64,000 bases of DNA, from the NCBI GenBank assembly GCA_003993805.1, contig RSEF01000001.1, forward strand, positions 210,172,567 to 210,236,566, in the 5' to 3' direction. Shown here in pieces: positions 48,276 through 60,700 of this stretch. Every line of letters begins with the position of its first letter. Within the stretch, counting starts at the first letter, position 1. Under the pieces are notes generated by a model. It saw only the letters and a program-made list of their open reading frames with translations. It had not been told where the DNA came from and searched no databases. The position numbers were made by a program, and so were the translations under genes. Origin of the DNA: Himantopus leucocephalus. Its lineage: Eukaryota > Chordata > Aves > Charadriiformes > Recurvirostridae.

Positions 48276-50648
48276 TATTAATGTCCATAGATCGTACTGC
48301 TTCTATAGTTTGCATTATTCCAAAGAACTTGTGACCAAATTAAAAATGAAATCACTACTAGTTCCCGTTTATAGATGTAGCACAAAAAGATTAACATCTA
48401 GATCAAAAGAGGAACTTGTAATGCTTAGTGCTGCAATGCCCAAAAGTTAAAGGTCATTCTCAGTGTAGAACTCCAAATTAAAACCAAGCATTCCCTACCT
48501 AGTGAACAGAAAACTTCTAGGTCTATAGGAATAGGATCCACAATAAGCAGCTAGCAGCTGCTTGTTGAAGTGCAATACATAATTTTTGGAGAAGGCAAAA
48601 ATAGTATATGCTTAGGTCTTCTGAAGAACAGAGCACACCATAAAGAAGAATGTATTTGATTTCACATGACTTAAAATTGTTGGTGTGACAGTCTGCCCTG
48701 AGAACTAAACCCAGTACAGTGTTTTTCTACAATATGTAGATGGGTCTGGACCACCTTGGATCCACATATCAACTGGTTCTCATCTACCAATTCAAAGCAT
48801 GAATAGAGGAAATCATACTTGTCAGTATATGTCAGTAATTTATGATGTCTCACAAAAGTATAAATTTAGGTTCTGTGTCAAAATGAATTCAGTCAAAACG
48901 CAGTTCCTGGCTCACTTCTTTGAACATGCAGCACTCTCAATCTTCTCTCCTAAGAGATGTGCTGTTACTGTTGTTGAAGTCTCTGTTTTATATGAAGCCT
49001 CATAGTTGCAGCATTTGCCACAGAAGCTTGAAAGACTTCTTCAAGCCAGGGCTCCTTTTTACCAGGATAGCACTATAGCTGTTGAAGGGCCCAGACCCTT
49101 CTCTTCCACTTGAAGAGTTGTCTCCATGGATCCAAAATGCAGTGTCTGTGGCAGCTGGATGCAAATAGGCAAGTGAAATAATTTCTTATTATTTTAGTGT
49201 CCCAGATAGGTGAAAGGAGGTCTGAGCTAAGCTACTGTTCTTGGAAAACTGTTGTCTTTTACTTTACACAATCAACAATTAAGGAAAAAAAGATATTATT
49301 TTAATCTCACTGTAACTCACTTGCTTATAGGACTCTGAAAGATTCTGGCAAATCTGGTAATTGAGTCTGTATCATCTAAGTGTTCATCTAGTGACTTGCT
49401 TCTAAAATCATCTCTCCTCTTAGTCCTGACTGTGTAACAATAAAATATTTTTAGTGCACCTGGTTGCAGTTGGAATTCCATTTCCAAGGGAATGCTCTTA
49501 AGAAAATTAATACATGCAGTTATAATAAGGGAGAGGAAAACAAAATATTTCTGAACTATACAAAGAGGAAAACTTTTTAATTCTTTATTTGTTTTCACAG
49601 TGTCCCAACACTAAAATAGTCATCCTAAGTGTCCCCTCAGAGAATGTGAGAAGCACTGAGAGATTTGTGTACAGACCTACAGTGCAAAAGCCTCTAATGA
49701 AAAGACGGAAGAACTGGTTTCAATGATTCAAAGTTTCATGTGCTTTGTATTTAACCTTATTTCAATTGTCTCAACAGACAATAAGCACCTGTAATGAGAA
49801 TATATGCAGAAGATCATGGACACCTGGGCCACAGTAGTTATTTAAGCAAATAGGAAAGGAAATTTGGATTTCAAGTGAATGGCTTCCTTCCTTTTTTTTT
49901 TAGAACGTGAAAGTTGTTTGAGGGCATGAAATGCTGGACTGGACATATTGGTCCCACATGGAGACATTGAATTAAATTCTCCTTTTAACTGCACTCCGAT
50001 GAAGTAAAAAGGACAGCTGATGTATAGATGTAATTTAGAGCACAGTTTAAATTATTCTGTGAAGAAGATATATAAGTGAAAAGTTATAGTGTCAACAGGA
50101 CCCATGGGAATAGTACAGGCCTTGACTAATTTATGAAGCAAATAAACTAGACTCTCAGGTTAATCTTAAGCGTCTTCATCCCCTATTCAAAAGAGTTTTT
50201 CTTAACATTTAACCCACGTGTTTATGTGCTCGCTTATGTTTCTGGGGTTACTGAATCTTTTCCAGTCTGAACTAAACACTGTTGAGATCAATGGGCATCT
50301 TTTCACTGACTTCCTCAGGGTTAATGGTAGTCTTATTAAAATAAAGTTTCTCGTTTCTGTGGTCAAATATACCTTTATAAGGGTAGCACTACAGTGTGAA
50401 GAGATGAAGTGACTGTACAGTAGTTCTTGTTTGTTAGTTTGTGTTTCACTTGGCAATAGTATCCGTCTGATTGCCTACAAATATTTAAATACATGTCCGA
50501 ACATGGGAGTCTTGAACATGAACCATGAAAAGAATAAACTTTATCAAAAGGCTGCTCTGCAGCCTCTGATTACTACACCTATGTTTGATTCTGCAGAAGC
50601 TTTCTTGTCTCACAAACACTGACATCTCTGTTGGAAGTAATTGCTCCC

Positions 50649-50717
50649 CTGAGCTTGTCAACAGCTTTTAGAAAGAAGAAGCTCTGGGGATACAATCCTT
50701 CTGGGGCCTCTCAAATA
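50649..50717 (+). mobile_element. Possible CR1 trace (+)
   Basis: AGAAAGAAGAAGCTCTGGGG followed by CCTTCTGGGGCCTCTCAAATA resembles the CR1 ORF2 codons for EKRRLxGDLIAAFQY. It is short and has no 3' tail nearby, so it could be chance or an old internal relic. Confidence 0.35.
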
Positions 50718-51666
50718 AAATGTTTCCCTCTGAGTTTCCCTCTCTTAAAAACATCAGGATCTTTCTAAAGATTTTTTTTTTCCTTTAAATTGTAACTCTT
50801 TGTTCTATGTGCAATTTAGTTAAGGGAATGCATAGACAATCTATAAAACTATGACTGCCAGCATGAGCTGTCACAGCTGTTTCATGAGCTCATCTGGCAT
50901 AGCACATGTTTGGGAGACCTAGGGACATGCCACAGCTCCAGTCCCACTTAAAGTACTTTACTAATTGGCACGTGGGTCTCAATTAAAGTGGGTCTGGGGC
51001 CATTTTCAGGGGTCTATGTGTGCACAGAAAGCACTGCTTCTGGAGCACACCTGCAAATCCACTTAATTGTACATGTCAGGATAAAAACCTGGTCAACTGA
51101 TGTCAGCTGGAGCTAAGTTTAGTTATTCTCCCTTCTCTTTATTTTGTGTTTAAACGGGGTCTTGACTGGAAAGAGGTATAGATAAAACAATGAAGGCAAG
51201 GAAGTCTCATGCATAAAGAAAAAGGAATGTGGTTCTGCGGGTCACATTATAAAGGGGGACTCATAGTCCTAAGTAATCATTAACTTTCTTTATCAGTATC
51301 AATTGCATCGTACCAGTAAGCACTCAGTGTCCACTGGCGCAGGGAATAAGAGCCTTCAGCTATTCTCCTACACGGCAAAATCCTGTGCTGATGTTGCTTA
51401 GCCACACGGCAGGCACGATCATTTTACAGAAAGGTGAATGCATTTGAGCTAACAAAGGTCAAGGGACTAGTTGTATTTTTAAAATTTTCTCTGACCCTGA
51501 TGTCCAATAAATAACCTTTACTGAAGGGAGCTTAGTGCTGGGGACTTTGTGAATAGGCCTGTCACTTGTGTTGAATTAAACCATAAAGGTTTGAGCCATA
51601 CACTATTTTCTGAGCTGCAGCTGATCCTACAAAATTCATTTCACTTCGTACCATAATTCAGACACA

Positions 51667-51708
51667 GTTTGTGTTCCCAGAGTTTAAGTTTGTATTCCCA
51701 GAGTTTAA
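51667..51708 (+). repeat. 21-bp tandem doublet
   Basis: GTTTGTGTTCCCAGAGTTTA(A) is followed at once by the same 21 bases with one G/A change. It is probably a small replication-slippage duplication. Confidence 0.9.
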
Positions 51709-52383
51709 AGACTGGTGCTCACAGCAGGTACGTTGACAAGATCACTTTCAAATGTGTTCCTATTTTTTTATTTTTGGTGTCAAAAGTCTCGCATTGCTTA
51801 AATAGAATGTGTCCATGGATGTATAGTTTGTAGTTACATCAACCTTTTATTTAAATAATTCATTAATTACTTCACTTTTTTTTTCCTTAGAAAAATGTTT
51901 CATTTGCTGCTGTGTTTTACTGAGGTGTTGAACTTTTTTCTGGGTAACAACTAAGTAAAGGATCTCAAAAGACTTTTAGGTTTGGTGTTTTGTTTTTTTT
52001 TTAAAGCTCACGCTATTTCTGAATGTATGAGTCAATTACCTATACCATTATCTTCCTTATATGATATTAGTGGTATTCCATCCTCTCTATCAGAAATGAT
52101 ATGGACCTTAAAAGTTCTTCTCACTTTCTGTTAACAGTTGTGGTATGTGTCTGTTTCCTACATTTTTGAAAGATTCTCATATGACAGATAATGTTTCCTT
52201 TTTGTTGTTTCACACATGGTATGTTGCAACAAACTTAAAGCCATATAGTGGTTGTCATGTTCATTTCAGAACAACCATGTGTCTACTGAAGTATAACTCA
52301 AATCTACTTTCTCAAAAGTAAGAATGCCATAAAAAAAACCCCAAACTTTCCTGGAAATAAACAGTAATATATACAGGTCAAGA

Positions 52384-52530
52384 GGTTCACGTCCTTCTTA
52401 TGTTGAGAGCTCAAGAGCTGGACACAGTATTCCATGTGGGGATCTCACGAGACTGGAGTAGAGGGGCAGAATCCCCTCACTTGACCTGCTGGCCACACTT
52501 CTTTTGATGCAGCCCAAGCTATCACAATTC
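52384..52530 (-). mobile_element. CR1 fragment (-), ORF2 C-terminal region
   Basis: GAGCTGGACACAGTATTCCA, then TGGGGATCTCACGAGACTGG, GTAGAGGGGCAGAATCCCCT and TTCTTTTGATGCAGCCCAAG follow the antisense CR1 ORF2 order (sense GCIKRS...REVILPLYS...LE). The 3' UTR is absent, so this is an internal relic of an older copy. Confidence 0.75.
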
Positions 52531-54225
52531 ATTGCTGGAAAGATATTTTCCTTCTTTTTGTAACATGATGTGAATTTTTTTTTCTGATTAATGAGTTACA
52601 TAATATCACTGTATAGCTCTCTGTATGATACAGATGGGAAATATTGCCATGACATCACAACAGTGGCTAAAGATCTTTGGTTTGAGAGAAAAAAAGGATA
52701 GTGTGATTCTGTGGCATTTACCCAGAGCAATAAGAGGTCTATTGACTCTCTTAAAAAAAAACGAATTTTTCTGCAGGAAAAATATTGGTCTTCAGCTGCC
52801 ACAGAATTCTTTAGCTGAACTTGGCGTTAAGCAGCACTCACTCCTGCTCAAGTTCCTGGCAGCTTGGCAGGAAGCACTCGTCACTCTACGGGTTCTTTAA
52901 AGATGTTTTAGGATATTTACTCCCTCAAAGGAGTGTGTATCACTATAATATTTATACTTACTTTACTGGGGAGACTGTAGCCTTTAAGATCTGAGTTCTT
53001 CCCTCAGTTCACCTCCTCCTCTCAAGTGTAGGCAATCTTCAAGGCAAAGAATAGATTTATTAAGCAACACCTAAACTCAGGCCCCCACCCAAAAGTCTGT
53101 GAAGGGTGGGTAACCCGCAAATTGATACATAAGACTATCTTGGCCTTGTTGAATAACCCGACATTCCTCTAGCTTGTATGGCCTGAAAACAAGTCCCATT
53201 TTTTGTGTAAGGAGCAGCGTAGTTCTGTATGTGGCCCTAAGACCTGAACCCTTAACTAGCCTGAATTCCCCCAGCACTCTGCTGCCAGCTCCAGCTCTCC
53301 TTTGGCAGTTTCCCCAGATTTCTGCCTGGTTTCTATAATTTAAAGATCTCATCACCTGGGAATAGTTTGTCTTTTTATTGTAGTCATTCTAATTCTTTTT
53401 TTTCCTCTATTTTTCTCACATTTGCCTTCTGTTTTTAAAACAGGCGCAGCTTTGCTGATTCATCTCCCTCCACTTCCCCTATCTTTCAAAGCTGATTTTG
53501 AGAGATCTGTGCAGTTATCCCTGGTGGCCTTCCCTCGGGCTGAATGCCTTGGGTACTTACAAGTTATTATATTTGGGTCACTCCTACTCAGCCCGATAGT
53601 CAGCTACCTTTGTCAAACATGGACTGTTTAATTAATTCCCTAATCCCAGCTGGAACCTCACTACCTTATACTGAATACTAAACAAGCCGAGACTGACTTG
53701 GTGTCCGGTATATTACCAGCTCTTTGAAGAGACCACACATGATTCATTTTCTATAAAAATGAGAGCTGTGGTAGAAAAGCACTTTAGATAGATTTAAGAG
53801 ACTGCATATCCCTCCCCTGTCATCCTGCTGACTTCCTGTTTATCAGTATTCCTTTACCGCAGTTACATGTAATTGACATTAAGCAGAAATTACCTGCTGA
53901 AAAGAATAAGGAGTATCTAAAAGTTATGCAAATGCATCAGATGAAGTGGGCACAAGCATATATAGCAGTAGGTAATAAGTAAAGCAAGATGATTATCAAT
54001 ACAGCAGAAAAAAACACTGATCCCGCCACATGGAGAAAAGAAGGGAACAATCTTAAGAAATGAACACAAAAGAAATTTGAATGCTATTAGAATGTAAATA
54101 TTAAAGGGGACTTCAAGGGCTAGGAGCTGAAAATCCAGCAAACTGCTTATTCTACTCCAGATTCGAAATGCTGGAAGTAAACTGGACATTATCTTGAAGT
54201 CTTCTATTTAAAACAGTCTACACAA
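52531..54225. other. Unassigned non-coding sequence
   Basis: No gene or clear repeat is visible. Frames of up to 92 codons are unrecognised. Confidence 0.5.
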
Positions 54226-54335
54226 TCACAGAATCAGAGAATCTCCTAGATTGGAAAAGACCTGTAAGACCATCTAGTCTAATCATTAACCTAACACTGA
54301 AAAAGTCTTCCCTGATAATTTTTACAGTCAGAGTG
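54226..54335 (-). mobile_element. Short CR1 3' end (-)
   Basis: AATCACAGAATCAGAGAATC is followed by GATTGGAAAAGACCTGTAAG and ACCATCTAGTCTAATCATTA. This is the GGAAAAGACCT variant of the CR1 3' UTR, a third subgroup in the window. It ends near GAAAAAGTCTTCCCTGAT. Confidence 0.8.
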
Positions 54336-55800
54336 AACGGTTATGACATAATTTTTAATGAATTCCCTGGGAGTAAAACAGTGAAAAAACACAGCTTCTA
54401 ACCGATACAGATCATGGCAACATATTTCCAGAGAACCTAAAGATTTTATGGGGAAATACAGCCAGAATACATTCAGCTCATGAGAAAAAAAACCAACCTT
54501 GCATTATATGATAAAGTAGCAATAGCAATATAAACTGTATCCAAGGAAAAGGAGTCTGATTTCTTTAGTGGTAGCCTTATCAACCTAACCTCACCAACCT
54601 ACCCTTCCCACTGCAGGTAGCTCCAACTGTACCTTTGGGTATGGTTAGCTCCGCTGTCATTCCTGTTGTAAGTGAAGTGTGCACTTACTATTATTTTAAG
54701 TGCAGTGTGCAGTGTGCACGCAGTAATTACACATGCAGCATATAGCTTTTTACTGTCTGAGATGGTATGCAGCATATATCTTTTTACTGTCTGATGTGGT
54801 ATTTATGTTAAAATTACTTATTTACAAAGGTATTTTGCCATAACATATATTTTTCCTTTTGTGCCTTTTGGACCCAAGAGAAGGGACCACACCCTTTTGT
54901 TCATTTATTTTATTAATAAACACCATTCCAAACCAACCCAAATTGAGGTGATTGGAATATGTCGTACTGAACTTTGTCTGCTGTAATTACATCCTGTTGT
55001 CCCCTGTTGTACCCACACTGGGTGTCCAAATTGAAGCTTTGGAAGCACTGGAAGAATTTCCATTAATGTCAGTGTTTTTCTGGCTCAAGCATGCAGTGTT
55101 TTGACCATATTTTCTAGCACTAAAAGTGTAGCCAGAGGTTTTCTCAATCAGAAAGGATCATTTAAATGTTTTAGAAAGAGAAAGCATCAGTTACTAATAG
55201 ATGTATTCATTTTCCCCTGTTCTTCAGTCTGCCCATTTCTCTGAGCAGTAAATTAAAAGGAACAGATGTATAATTTGGGAAGTTTTCCAGATTCTGTTTT
55301 TTTCTCCTAAGTGAAACATTAAACAATCACTGCTGTATACAATGTTCTTCTGTCTATGTACTTTCCTAAAGAATCCTAATTTTGTGCTGTATGCACTGTG
55401 AATATACCAAGTAGAAGTGAGATTTTTTTAACATATATTCTTTCTGGACACTTGGGCATCTGATTTTTAATCAGAAATTTGTAACTCTTTACAATGTAGA
55501 CACCTATATGTGAGCTTGTCATTGAGTCTCACTTTACAGTTTGTGAAAAGAAATAGATATTTTAGGGTGTGATTCACCTCAAGCTAAAATAAACATTTGA
55601 AATATTTCAGATGGATCAGGTCCTAAAACATCTATTTCTCTCATAACAACAACTAGTAAATGATTTCACTAGTCTCTTCTTTCAAACATATTTTTCATAC
55701 TTAAGGTTCCAATTTTGTTTTAGTATAATCCAGAACATAATATTCTGAATACGATAAAAAATCCTGTATATAATATGGTATCTTGTATAGAGTATAATAT
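54336..55800. other. Unassigned sequence with a 34-bp tandem repeat
   Basis: No gene is supported. A local cluster of GTGCAGTGTGCAGTGTGCA words (54690-54722) leads into the 34-bp repeat listed separately. Confidence 0.5.
54733..54800 (+). repeat. Two tandem 34-bp units
   Basis: Units 54733-54766 and 54767-54800 begin ATGCAGCATATA(G/T)CTTTT and end CTGTCTGA(G/T)(A/G)TGGT-like. They differ at only a few positions and abut exactly with no N, so unlike the N-linked copies this duplication is probably real. Confidence 0.9.
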
Positions 55801-56046
55801 AGAATAAAATCATAGAACGGTTTAGATTGGAAGGGACCTTACAGATCATCTAGTTCCACCTCCCCTGCCATGGGCAGGGACACCTCCCACTAGACCACGT
55901 TGCTCCAAGCCCCATCCAACCTGGCCTTGAACACCTCCAGGGATGGGGCCTCCACAGCTTCTCTGGGTGACTAGTTCGAGTGTCTCACCACCCTCAAAAT
56001 AAATAATTTCTTCCTAATATCTCATCTAAAGCTATCTTTTTTCAGT
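55801..56046 (-). mobile_element. CR1 3' end (-), first of a back-to-back pair
   Basis: ATCATAGAACGGTTTAGATTGG, then the CCATGGGCAGGGACACC and CATCCAACCTGGCCTTGAAC landmarks, mark the 3' UTR and the end of ORF2. It runs into degraded ORF2 C-terminal codons (TTCTTCCTAATATCTC) and stops where the next CR1's 3' tail begins. Confidence 0.92.
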
Positions 56047-56425
56047 TTCATAGAATCATAGAATGGTTTAGGTTGGAAGGGACCTTGAAGATCATTGAGT
56101 TCCAACCCCTCTGCCATGGCCAGGGACACCTTCCACTAGACCAGGTTGCTCAAAGCCCCATCCAACCTGGCCTTGAACCCCTCCAGAGATGGGGCATCCA
56201 CAACTTCCCTGGGCAACCTGTTCCAGTGCCTCACCACCCTTAAAGTGAAAAATTTTAAATCATTCATCACTCCCTTATAAAGAGTCCATCCCCATCTCTC
56301 CTGCAGGCCCCTTTTAAGTACTGAAAGGCCACTATAAGATCTCCCCAGAGTCTTCTCCTTTCTAGACTAAACAATCCCAACTCTCTCAGCATGTCCTCAT
56401 AGGAAAGGTGCTCCAGCTCCCTGAT
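56047..56425 (-). mobile_element. CR1 3' end (-), second of a back-to-back pair
   Basis: A fresh TCATAGAATCATAGAATGG tail starts at 56048, directly after the first copy. It is followed by the 3' UTR and the ORF2 C-terminal codons as far as the GCTGGAGCACC-type region (CCTCATAGGAAAGGTGCTCC). About 30 bp are missing near 56250, joining GTGAAAAATTTT to ACTCCCTTATAAAG. Both copies are of the GGAAGGGACCTT type and have the same orientation. Confidence 0.93.
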
Positions 56426-57065
56426 TCTGACATAATTTAGTACCTGTGGTATTTTTGTAATAACTACAGAATTCTGTCAAGACTCTTTCCTCTATTCTTT
56501 ACTCTTGGGGGATGTGTCTCAGTCTCTAAGGGATCTAAGTTCAAGGGATCTTAGTCTCTAAGTGCCAAAGGACTCTAGTTCAGATTCTGTATTTCTTAGG
56601 TTCCCTTAGTTATGAAATTCAAACGATTTAGAACTTAGACTAACTACAATAAATCTGAGCTAAAGTTGAAGTGATCTGGAACTTCATTTTTTTGCAAATG
56701 CTCCCAAAAGACTAGATATTCTCTCTACACATGACCAGAAATCCCCTAAAATCTGATCATGTCAGCACCTATCTCAAAATAAAACACAAGTGAGGTCCAG
56801 AAACTATTTCAGAATGACTACATAAGTTGCTTGAGTTAGTGCTAACAGAGTGCAGCTAACAGAAGAGTGTCTGAAGGGTTGGAAAAGTTATGCTCTTCCA
56901 ACAGGGAGGTTGTGGGGAGTTGTAGTCATAGCCAAGCAATTTCCCTTTCCCAGCAGTACAGGGTATGTACCAAAATCAGCATCAAAGGTCATCATCCCTC
57001 TGAATACAGTCAAAGGATTTTATTTGTCTAAACAAAGAAGTAAGCTAAGTGTGTTTGCAAAATGA
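56426..57065. other. Unassigned non-coding sequence
   Basis: It contains a small dispersed repeat of the words AGGGATCT and TTAGTCTCTAAG (56513-56567). No gene is supported. Confidence 0.55.
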
Positions 57066-57787
57066 CAGAATCACATAATCACAGGATTGATTAGTTTATT
57101 CCCCTTGTTCAAAGCAGGGTCATCTAGAACGGGTTGCTCAGGACACTGTCCTGGTTTTGGTATCTCAAAGGGTGGAGACTCCACATTCTTTTTGGGTAAC
57201 CTGTTCTAGTTTTTTTCTGGATTTCAGTTTTTGCCGGTTGCCTCTTTTTCCATTCACTGGACACCACTAAGAAGATTCTGTCTTCGATCCTGATCAGGTA
57301 CTTACACGCACTAATGACATCCCCCTGAGCCTTTTGTTCTCCAGGCTGAACAATCTCAGCCCCCTCAGCCTCTCCTCTCCAAGTCTTCCACTGTTTCTGT
57401 GCTTCTGCACTAGGCACACCACTCCAGATGTGTCTCACCAGGGCTGAGCAGAGTGCAAGGATCACAACTCTTGACCTGCTCGCAACACCCTTCCTAATGG
57501 AGTCCAAGAGGCTTCTTTGCCATAAGAACACATTGTTGTTTCATGGTCAGTTTGATGTCCACCAGGACCCCCAGGTCCTTTTCTGCAAAGCTGCTTTCCC
57601 CAGACCTTCCTGGTGTGTGGAGCTTGTTCTTCCCCAGGTGCAGAACTTGACATTTCATTTTTGTTGAACTTCATGAGATTCTTTTCTGTGAAGTTTTCCA
57701 TCCTGTTGAGGTCCCACTGAATGGCAACACAAGCAGCTGGTGACTCAGACACTCCTCCTAGTTTTGTGTTATCTGCCAATGACTGCT
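57066..57787 (-). mobile_element. CR1 retrotransposon (-), RT end to 3' UTR, old
   Basis: The 3' tail is degraded (AGAATCACATAATCACAGG). The sequence then follows the antisense CR1 order: 3' UTR, C-terminus, and back to RT motif C. In minus-strand translation motif C reads SLADNTKLGGV, where the family has FADDTKL, so the second aspartate is now asparagine. A frameshift near 57530 splits the readable parts (NRMENFTEKNLMKFNK, then GKQLCRKGPGGPGGHQTD out of frame). Sequence 5' of motif C is not recognisable as CR1. Confidence 0.88.
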
Positions 57788-60700
57788 CACATAGATACCA
57801 GTCCAATTCTTTATGCTTTTTGACATTTCTATTTAAATTATTTCGTACCACAAAGTTCTGGAGTAGCTATGGAGGATGAGCACCTCCAAATGATACGGAA
57901 TGCATCCAGAAGGGATTTTTGTGTTAACTTCATGACAAGAACACAGCAAGCTAAGATTTCAAACTATGATTGCAATTAAGTTATTTATGAAGGCAAAATA
58001 ATGAAAATAATAAATGCTTTTATTTCTAAGGCAAGATGAGAACAGAAAGAAGCTTATTGAAGTGTAAAAACTTTCAAACTGCTGAAGCACAACATAGCAA
58101 CTGCAGAGAAGAGCTCCTAGGAGAATGCAAGGGTCTTAAATACTACAGTGATCAGCACTTGATGGTAATTAAATTAAAGATCACTGTTGCAGTGCAGAAA
58201 ATCATTATTACTGTGGTATAAGAAATGTAATATCAGAAATGCAGATGGAAATCTGGAAATATAAGTATTAAAATTATACAATTGGACCTTCTTCTTTATT
58301 TATTTTCCATGAAAAACATTTCCAATTTCAAAGCCAAATGCATTCTCAATTCAGAGTATAAGAGTTTAAGGACATTTTTTTTAAAACTCCAAGGACTTAG
58401 AACTGAAGAGAAATATTCAAGATAACAGTGGCTACAAATACAATAAAATTAATGAAAGAGATTAACTGGAATGGATCCTCACTGTGGCTCATGTTACATT
58501 TCAAAGACTGCATTTAGATTTCCTCTGTAACATTAGAAACGATTGCAAGTAAAGTAATACTCCAGTAAATCCCAAAGGGAGTTGCTATTTGTGGCAGTTA
58601 TCTGCAAATAGAAGAATGAAAGCAGAAAGAGAGAGTTTGGAGAATCCTCATAATGTGATAAAATGCTGTATGCAGGAGAAAATCATAAACATTGTGATTA
58701 ATAGTGTGATTCATTCTTGAGTCAATGATGGTGATGGGATGGGGTGACGATGATGAAGAAGAGAATACAGAGCAAAAGAAGTCAGGCATTAGAAACCGTG
58801 CCTTGTTTCCAGGAAACCACTTGATGTAGTATAAAATATCTTTCCCTGCCTGTTTTTCTGCCTGTCAGCCCTGCTTCCTGGTAGAGATTTCCTCTCTTCT
58901 CCTGTACAGTTTCAGATATTGGCGTGGCCACTGCCTGTTCTCGATCTGAGTAGTAACTGGATCTTTGTGGACACGGCGACCTTTTCTTATATCAGATTAG
59001 TTACAGAGGATCTATCATTTAAACCACAATACATGGCTGTCAGAGAAGTGAATTAAAAAAAAAAACCAAAACAGTTTTCTTTGAACTGAAATATTTAAGA
59101 AACTTTTTTTAAAAAAAAAAAAATCAGTTCTTGGCAGATTAAATAGTCAGTTTTTTACTCTCACACAAATACATGCAAAACTACTACTTTTACATGTTCC
59201 TATAAGAAAAGGGGGGAAAAAAAGGAAATGAGATCTAGGATCTCATTTGAAAACAAGGAACAAGTTGGGGAAAATTTTTTATGATTAATCTGTGGAGAGA
59301 ATAATTACAGTGGTAGTGGAGGTGGTGAGGTCTTGTGCCAGGTTGGGAAAACTGAAAGTGGAAATACGGTCATGAAATAAGGAAAAGAGGACTCTGGATA
59401 CATTTTTTAAAACATATAGTTTCTTTCCAAAATACATCGTCATTATTATTATTATTGTAGTTATTATAGTTATTATTATTATAGTTGTTATTATTATTAT
59501 AGTTATTATTGTTATATTTTAGGCTTGGACTCTAGTTGTGGGTACAATGTAACAGACAGTGATAAGCAGTTTGCATCCTTCAGTGAGGACTCAGTGACTG
59601 AATATGATTTCCATATTTTTGAATATTGCATAGTATTCAAAAATCTTTCCTGCAGTAATAGAAGAGAAAGATTATACGATTGCTGAGGTTTTTTTCCGCC
59701 CCTGGTAATTGCAGAGCAGGGTTTAGCAGGCAGCCTGGAGACAATTGCCCATTTACAACAAAATTGTCTTCACAAGTTAGTGTTAGGATGAGCCTTCTTT
59801 TGGTTGTTGGCTTAATCATTGGTCAGTGTTTCTCCTTATCAAGGTTATAAGCAAGGGAAAACAATTGTTAAAAAGTTGTTTTGCACCGAGTAATTCACCT
59901 TAGATTTGGAATCAAGTGGTATACTGATGAAAGGTGGATTTCTTCCTCTACAGATGTTTTGTTCAGTGAAAGCTATTATTCTCAAGGTTGTCACAAGGGA
60001 GAGGATGTTGAGGAATGGTGCTTTCTTGGCTGTTGGAAAACTATTTTAGGCATACACCAGAAAATACTCTTGTAATCCCATTTTTACTAGTATGAAATTG
60101 GACTACTTTTCTGGCTGAAATGCAAGCTTTTGGAAAAGACAAACAATTCCAGCTGTCTGAGCAGTTGTTTGCATGGGTTGTTCAGTAATGTTCATGAACT
60201 CACTGTGTGCTGTCTCCTGTAAAATCTCTGCTTGTTGTGATCTGTGAATATTTTGCAGTGTATCAGAGGGAGGCTACACATTTATCTCAGGGCTATAGAT
60301 TTCAAATGAGAAGGGCTAAAGAGAGATCCTTATAAGACACAATGAAGTGCTTTGGTCCTTCCTTGGATTTAGCTCCATACCTCCAAGAACAGAAAGCACT
60401 GTTGGCTTCTACTTCGTATTCTGCTGTGACAGGGGAGGATTTATTACAGTACACCTTATCACTCATTCTACCTGATTGGAACACTGGACATCTTTTTTAA
60501 TGGAAGAGATGCCAAAGGCTGCCATCTTCCTTCTTTCTGCACATAAGGTTGGAGCAAGTTGCTCCTGCTCATAGAAAGCTGGCTCTAAACTAGCCTTTCA
60601 AGAGCAAGATGCTCACTGCAGAATTTTCATTCATTTAATATGACCCCCTGCTAAATGGCATGATTTTGTGCATTTCTCCTTTGATGATTGCTTTTATGTT

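Larger units (their letters stand above)
48276..52383. other. Unassigned sequence with small repeats
   Basis: No gene is supported. A weak CR1-like trace (50649-50717) and a 21-bp tandem doublet (51667-51708) are listed separately. TTTTACAGAAAGG with AAAGGTCAAGGGAC near 51423-51467 faintly recalls a MIR element. Confidence 0.5.
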
